A stretch of 8,200 nt of DNA, taken from positions 1 through 8,200 of the forward strand of contig DYJB01000127.1 in assembly GCA_020723365.1 (NCBI GenBank), in the 5' to 3' direction. This DNA is from Candidatus Aquidulcis sp. (lineage in GTDB: Bacteria > Chloroflexota > Anaerolineae > Anaerolineales > E44-bin32). Shown here piece after piece: positions 5,621-8,200 of the stretch (position 1 is its first letter; every line of letters begins with the position of its first letter). Position numbers and translations under genes: made by a program. Below the pieces are notes generated by a model that worked only from the letters and a program-made list of their open reading frames with translations, was not told where the DNA came from and ran no database searches.

Positions 5621-6742
5621 ATGCAGGTCGTCGAGATCGACACCACCGATCGGAGGCAGGCGGGCAGGTTCCTTGATCTGCCCTTCAGCCTGTATCGCAA
5701 CACGCCGGAGTGGGTGCCGCCGCCCGAAGGCGACGCGCGGCGGATGCTCGATCGGCGCCGGCATCCCTTCTACCGACACTCCGAGGCGGCCTTCCTGCTG
5801 GCCGTGGAGGCCGACGGTCGCCCGGTCGGGCGCCTGGCGCTCCTTGACAACCGTGTCTACAACGATCACAACCACAAACGGACGGCCTTCTTCTACTTGT
5901 TCGAGTGCGTCGACAGCGTGGAGGTGGCCGGGGCCCTCTTCCAGGCCGGTTTCGAATGGGCCCGCCGCCGCGGCCTGGATCACGTGCTGGGGCCGAAGGG
6001 GTTCGCGCCGCTGGACGGTATGGGGCTGCTGGTGCAGGGCTTCGAGCACCGTCCCGCGCTCGGGATCCCCTACAACCCGGCCTACTACCCGGGCCTGCTC
6101 GAGGGGCTGGGCTTTACCCCCCTGGATGAGGTCGTTTCCGGGTACATGAGCGCGCGCATGCCCTTCCCGGATGCGATCCACAAGGCCTCGGAACGCATCC
6201 AGAAGCGGCGCGGGCTGCGCGTCGCACGCTTCCAGAGCCGCAGGGATCTACGGGCCTTTGTACCCCGGCTGCAGAAGCTCTACAACGACTCGCTGGCCGG
6301 CACGGTCGACAACATGCCCCTGGGCGAGGAGGACGCCCGGGCGATGGCCGACCAGATGCTGTGGTTCGCCGACCCGCGCTTGATCAAGATCCTGATGAAG
6401 GACGATGAGCCGGTCGGCTTCCTGTTCGCCTACCCGGACGTCTCCGCCGCGCTGCAGCGCACCCGCGGGCGGCTGTTCCCCTTCGGCTGGCTGGACCTGC
6501 TGCTCGAACTGCGCCGCACGCGCTGGATCAACGTCAACGGCGCCGCCATCGTCGAACGCTACCGCGGCCTGGGAGGCACGGCGATCCTCTTCTCGGAGAT
6601 GCAGCGCAGCGTCGTCGAAGGCGGCTTCGAGCACGCCGACCTGGTGCAGGTCGGGGCGGCCAACGATCGCATGCAGCGCGAACTGCGCGACCTGGGGATC
6701 GACTTCTACAAGCGACACCGCATGTACGCACGCGACCTTTGA
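5621..6742 (+). CDS. GNAT-like acyltransferase, large YghO-like family
   Basis: A soluble protein of 373 residues. The N-terminal part resembles a widespread family of uncharacterised GNAT-fold proteins: LPFSLYRNTPEWVPP (residues about 22-36), a Leu-Asp-x-Arg-(x)-(x)-His-Pro-Phe segment, GRPVGRLALLDNRVYND, and GIPYNPAYYPGLLEGLGF around residues 147-164. The C-terminal half has a motif-A-like segment, VERYRGLGGT (311-320), which fits the acetyl/acyl-CoA pyrophosphate-binding loop of GNAT enzymes, followed by a segment ending in YKRHRMYARD. The expected chemistry is acyl transfer from a CoA or ACP donor to an amine. The acceptor is unknown. ATG 5621 is chosen because AGGAGG at 5607-5612 sits 8 bases upstream; ATG 5597, in frame further upstream, has no such site. 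The gene converges on degV and has no evident functional partner here. Confidence 0.8.
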   Translation: MQVVEIDTTDRRQAGRFLDLPFSLYRNTPEWVPPPEGDARRMLDRRRHPFYRHSEAAFLLAVEADGRPVGRLALLDNRVYNDHNHKRTAFFYLFECVDSVEVAGALFQAGFEWARRRGLDHVLGPKGFAPLDGMGLLVQGFEHRPALGIPYNPAYYPGLLEGLGFTPLDEVVSGYMSARMPFPDAIHKASERIQKRRGLRVARFQSRRDLRAFVPRLQKLYNDSLAGTVDNMPLGEEDARAMADQMLWFADPRLIKILMKDDEPVGFLFAYPDVSAALQRTRGRLFPFGWLDLLLELRRTRWINVNGAAIVERYRGLGGTAILFSEMQRSVVEGGFEHADLVQVGAANDRMQRELRDLGIDFYKRHRMYARDL

Positions 6743-6798
6743 GGCGCGCGGCCCGCCGGGCGGTGGCCCCGCGGCGGTGTGCCGACCGACGCGGGCCG

Positions 6799-6830
6799 AG
6801 GCGGCGGTTGCCCTGGCCGCCTGTCGACAG
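6799..6830. terminator. Inverted repeats between convergent genes, possible bidirectional terminator
   Basis: AGGCGGC (6799-6805) and GCCGCCT (6816-6822) can form a 7-bp stem with a 10-base loop. CTGTCGACAG (6821-6830) is a perfect palindrome directly before the degV stop. They lie in the 90-base gap where the + strand GNAT gene meets the - strand degV gene, the usual place for terminators. No T tract exists on either strand, so function is only inferred. Confidence 0.35.
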
Positions 6831-6832
6831 CT

Positions 6833-7693
6833 CTAGGCAGCGGCGAAGAAACCGACGCCGAGTGCTCCCGGCCCAGCGTGCGTCGTGATGGCCGCGCCGA
6901 GCGTGTAGATCGGGATCGCAGCGAGGCGGAGCCGGGCGCGCAGGTCCGATGCCAGCGCCTCGGCCGCCGGCAGATCGTCGGCGTGCATCACGCACAAGTG
7001 GGCCTCGGGGCTGCGCGGGCAATCGCGCTCCACCAGCTCCTTCAGCCGCTCCAATGCCTTGGCCTCGGTGCGGACCTTCTCCAGGACGTCGACGTGCCCG
7101 TCCTTCAACTCGAGGATGGGCTTGATCTGCAGCGCACCGCCCACCAGCGCCGAGGCACCCCCGATCCGGCCGCCGCGACGCAGGTACTCCAGCGTGCTGA
7201 CCAGGAAGTACGTCCGCCCACGCGGGATCATCGCCTGCAGGCGGGCCAGGATGTCCTCCGGCCCGGCGCCCGCCTCCGCCCAGCCAACCGCCAGCTGCAC
7301 CATCGTCGCCAGGTTGCCGCCGACAGAGCGCGTGTCGAGCACGCGGATATCCGCCGCCGGGAAGGATTCCTTGGCTGTCAGCGCGGAGCGCACCGTCCCG
7401 CTGACATCGCCCGAGGGTGCCACCACCAGCAGGCAGCGGGCGCGTTCGACCTCGCGCCCGTACGCCTTAACGTACTCGCCGGGCGGCGGGGCGGCCGTCT
7501 TGGGAAGCTCCGAGGAGACCTTGAGCCGCCGGACGAACTCCGGGTAGCTGATCTGCTTCTCCTCGAGCAGGCTCTCTTCGCCAAACAGGATGACCTGGGG
7601 AACGACCTCGAGGGGATGAGCCTGGACGAAAGCCGCAGGGAGTCCGGCCGTGGTATCGGCCAGGATGCGGACGGCGGCGAGGGTCGCGTGCAT
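6833..7693 (-). CDS. DegV family fatty-acid-binding protein (FakB-like)
   Basis: At 286 residues this is the normal length for DegV proteins, which bind a fatty acid. In FakA/FakB systems they present it to a kinase for phosphorylation before phospholipid synthesis. Visible family motifs are ILADTTAGLP at 10-19, LPKTAAPPPGEY at 63-74, PSGDVSGTVRSA at 93-104, YLRRGGRIGG at 170-179, LQIKPIL at 188-194, and the C-terminal THAGPGALG at 271-279 with the conserved His at 272. S94 aligns with the lipid-contacting Ser of FakB proteins. The usual TSxP motif has Ala at 67 in place of Ser/Thr, and the usual D[ST]xS[VA]S segment reads DTRSVGG, so the lipid pocket may be altered. GGGGAGG (7699-7705) lies 5 bases before ATG 7693. 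No FakA-type kinase is visible. A longer in-frame reading upstream would overlap hemW and is not needed. Confidence 0.9.
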   Translation of the reverse strand: MHATLAAVRILADTTAGLPAAFVQAHPLEVVPQVILFGEESLLEEKQISYPEFVRRLKVSSELPKTAAPPPGEYVKAYGREVERARCLLVVAPSGDVSGTVRSALTAKESFPAADIRVLDTRSVGGNLATMVQLAVGWAEAGAGPEDILARLQAMIPRGRTYFLVSTLEYLRRGGRIGGASALVGGALQIKPILELKDGHVDVLEKVRTEAKALERLKELVERDCPRSPEAHLCVMHADDLPAAEALASDLRARLRLAAIPIYTLGAAITTHAGPGALGVGFFAAA

Positions 7694-7720
7694 GGCTGCC
7701 TCCCCAAGTAGGTGCAAGCC

Positions 7721-7749
7721 AGTATAGGGGAAGTAGGACGCGCCCACAA
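7721..7749 (-). promoter_or_regulatory. Probable sigma-70 promoter of degV
   Basis: On the - strand TTGTGG (7744-7749) is followed after exactly 17 bases by TATACT (7721-7726), which matches the -10 consensus at five of six positions. Initiation near 7714 would leave a leader of about 20 bases holding the GGGGAGG ribosome site. The promoter lies in the 83-base gap after hemW, so degV can probably be transcribed independently of hemW. Confidence 0.55.
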
Positions 7750-7776
7750 ACATCACCCGCGCCTGGAACAACCCGA

Positions 7777-8200
7777 CTACACAAACCGCACGAAGACTTG
7801 ATTGCCCAGCAGATGCGCCCGCGGCGTCAGCCGCACGCGGCCCGCCTGCCACTCCACGAGCCCGAGACCCTCCAGACTCGCCAGCGTATCTCCGAAGTCG
7901 TTCGCCAGGCTCGACCCGAACCTCGCCTGGTAGCCCGCCTCGTCGACGCCCTCTTCCAGCAGCCGGAGCCCAAGCATCATGCGCTCCTTGCGCTCCGTCT
8001 CCGGATCGACGGGCCAGGTTTCGAAGGCCGCCGCCGAAAGAGGGAACGAGGTGGACGCACCCGTCCGGATGCTGTCGACATAGGCCGCAGGATGTCGCAC
8101 GTTGGCATACCGAAGACCGTGAACGGCGCCGTGCGCGCCTGCACCTAGGCCGAGGTAGGGCTCGAGCCTCCAGATCGACAGGTTGTGCCGGCACGCCCTG
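7777..8200 (-). CDS. hemW: HemW (radical-SAM heme chaperone, HemN-like), C-terminal fragment
   Basis: The gene enters from the right edge; the visible 140 residues end in TAG at 7779-7777. Near the edge they show CRHNLSIW followed by PYLGLGAGAHG, close to the CRHNLxYW and PYLGxGxGAHG signature of HemW. These proteins are related to oxygen-independent coproporphyrinogen III oxidase (HemN) but act as heme-binding chaperones delivering heme to target proteins. The downstream region has the usual C-terminal winged-helix-like part: a LGLRLLEEGVD segment, FG, LEGLGLVEW, then LTPRAHLLGNQVFVRF at the end. The radical-SAM CxxxCxxC core would lie outside the window. HemN itself is the alternative, but CRHNL favours HemW. 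Isolated Ile in place of the usual Tyr in the CRHNLxYW motif is a minor variation. Confidence 0.88.
   Translation of the reverse strand, partial: RACRHNLSIWRLEPYLGLGAGAHGAVHGLRYANVRHPAAYVDSIRTGASTSFPLSAAAFETWPVDPETERKERMMLGLRLLEEGVDEAGYQARFGSSLANDFGDTLASLEGLGLVEWQAGRVRLTPRAHLLGNQVFVRFV

Noticed and set aside
7694..8194. An N-terminal extension of degV reading in frame up to 8194 on the - strand
   Set aside because: It would overlap the recognisable hemW coding sequence in another frame, and ATG 7693 has a good ribosome site, promoter and the expected family length.
7777..8200. Functional link between hemW and the 19-heme cytochrome
   Set aside because: They are about 5.7 kb apart on opposite strands with unrelated genes between them, and HemW is not part of the cytochrome c maturation pathway.

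Overview
This GC-rich bacterial window of about 8.2 kb carries seven genes. Five are on the + strand (the first cut by the left edge) and two on the - strand (the last cut by the right edge). The gene mix suggests an environmental bacterium, possibly Chloroflexota (Anaerolineae-like): a quinol-type multiheme cytochrome, a stand-alone GH31 glycosidase, a large GNAT-like protein of a type I associate with such genomes, and DegV beside HemW. That placement is inference from family impressions only. There is no rRNA, tRNA, CRISPR array, transposase or phage gene.

Left part: bases 1-261 encode the C-terminus of an ABC-2 type permease. About 390 non-coding bases with short dyads follow. Next is the centrepiece, a cytochrome of about 477 residues with 19 CxxCH heme motifs. 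A membrane anchor and a NapC/NrfH-like tetraheme head are fused to four tandem triheme modules with a regular 64-residue period, and the protein ends in an acidic tail. Its last codons overlap the start of a polytopic CPBP-family (CAAX protease/Abi) membrane protein. That protein keeps the EExxxRG glutamates but has lost the metal-binding histidines of the later motifs. The two genes look translationally coupled.

Middle part: a perfect 26-bp palindrome and a TATACT -10 element separate this pair from a 772-residue GH31 alpha-glycosidase with both catalytic aspartates in place. A hairpin-rich gap of 160 bases leads to a 373-residue GNAT-like protein with a strong Shine-Dalgarno sequence.

Right part: the GNAT-like gene converges on a - strand degV (fatty-acid-binding DegV/FakB family). 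This gene appears to have its own promoter in the 83-base gap behind the 3' end of hemW (radical-SAM heme chaperone), which runs off the right edge.

The best candidate for something new is the NapC-head plus triheme-repeat cytochrome with its coupled CPBP partner. It reads as a single-polypeptide route that could carry electrons from membrane quinol outward along a modular heme wire. The remaining genes look like ordinary housekeeping or metabolic genes with no clear functional link to it.
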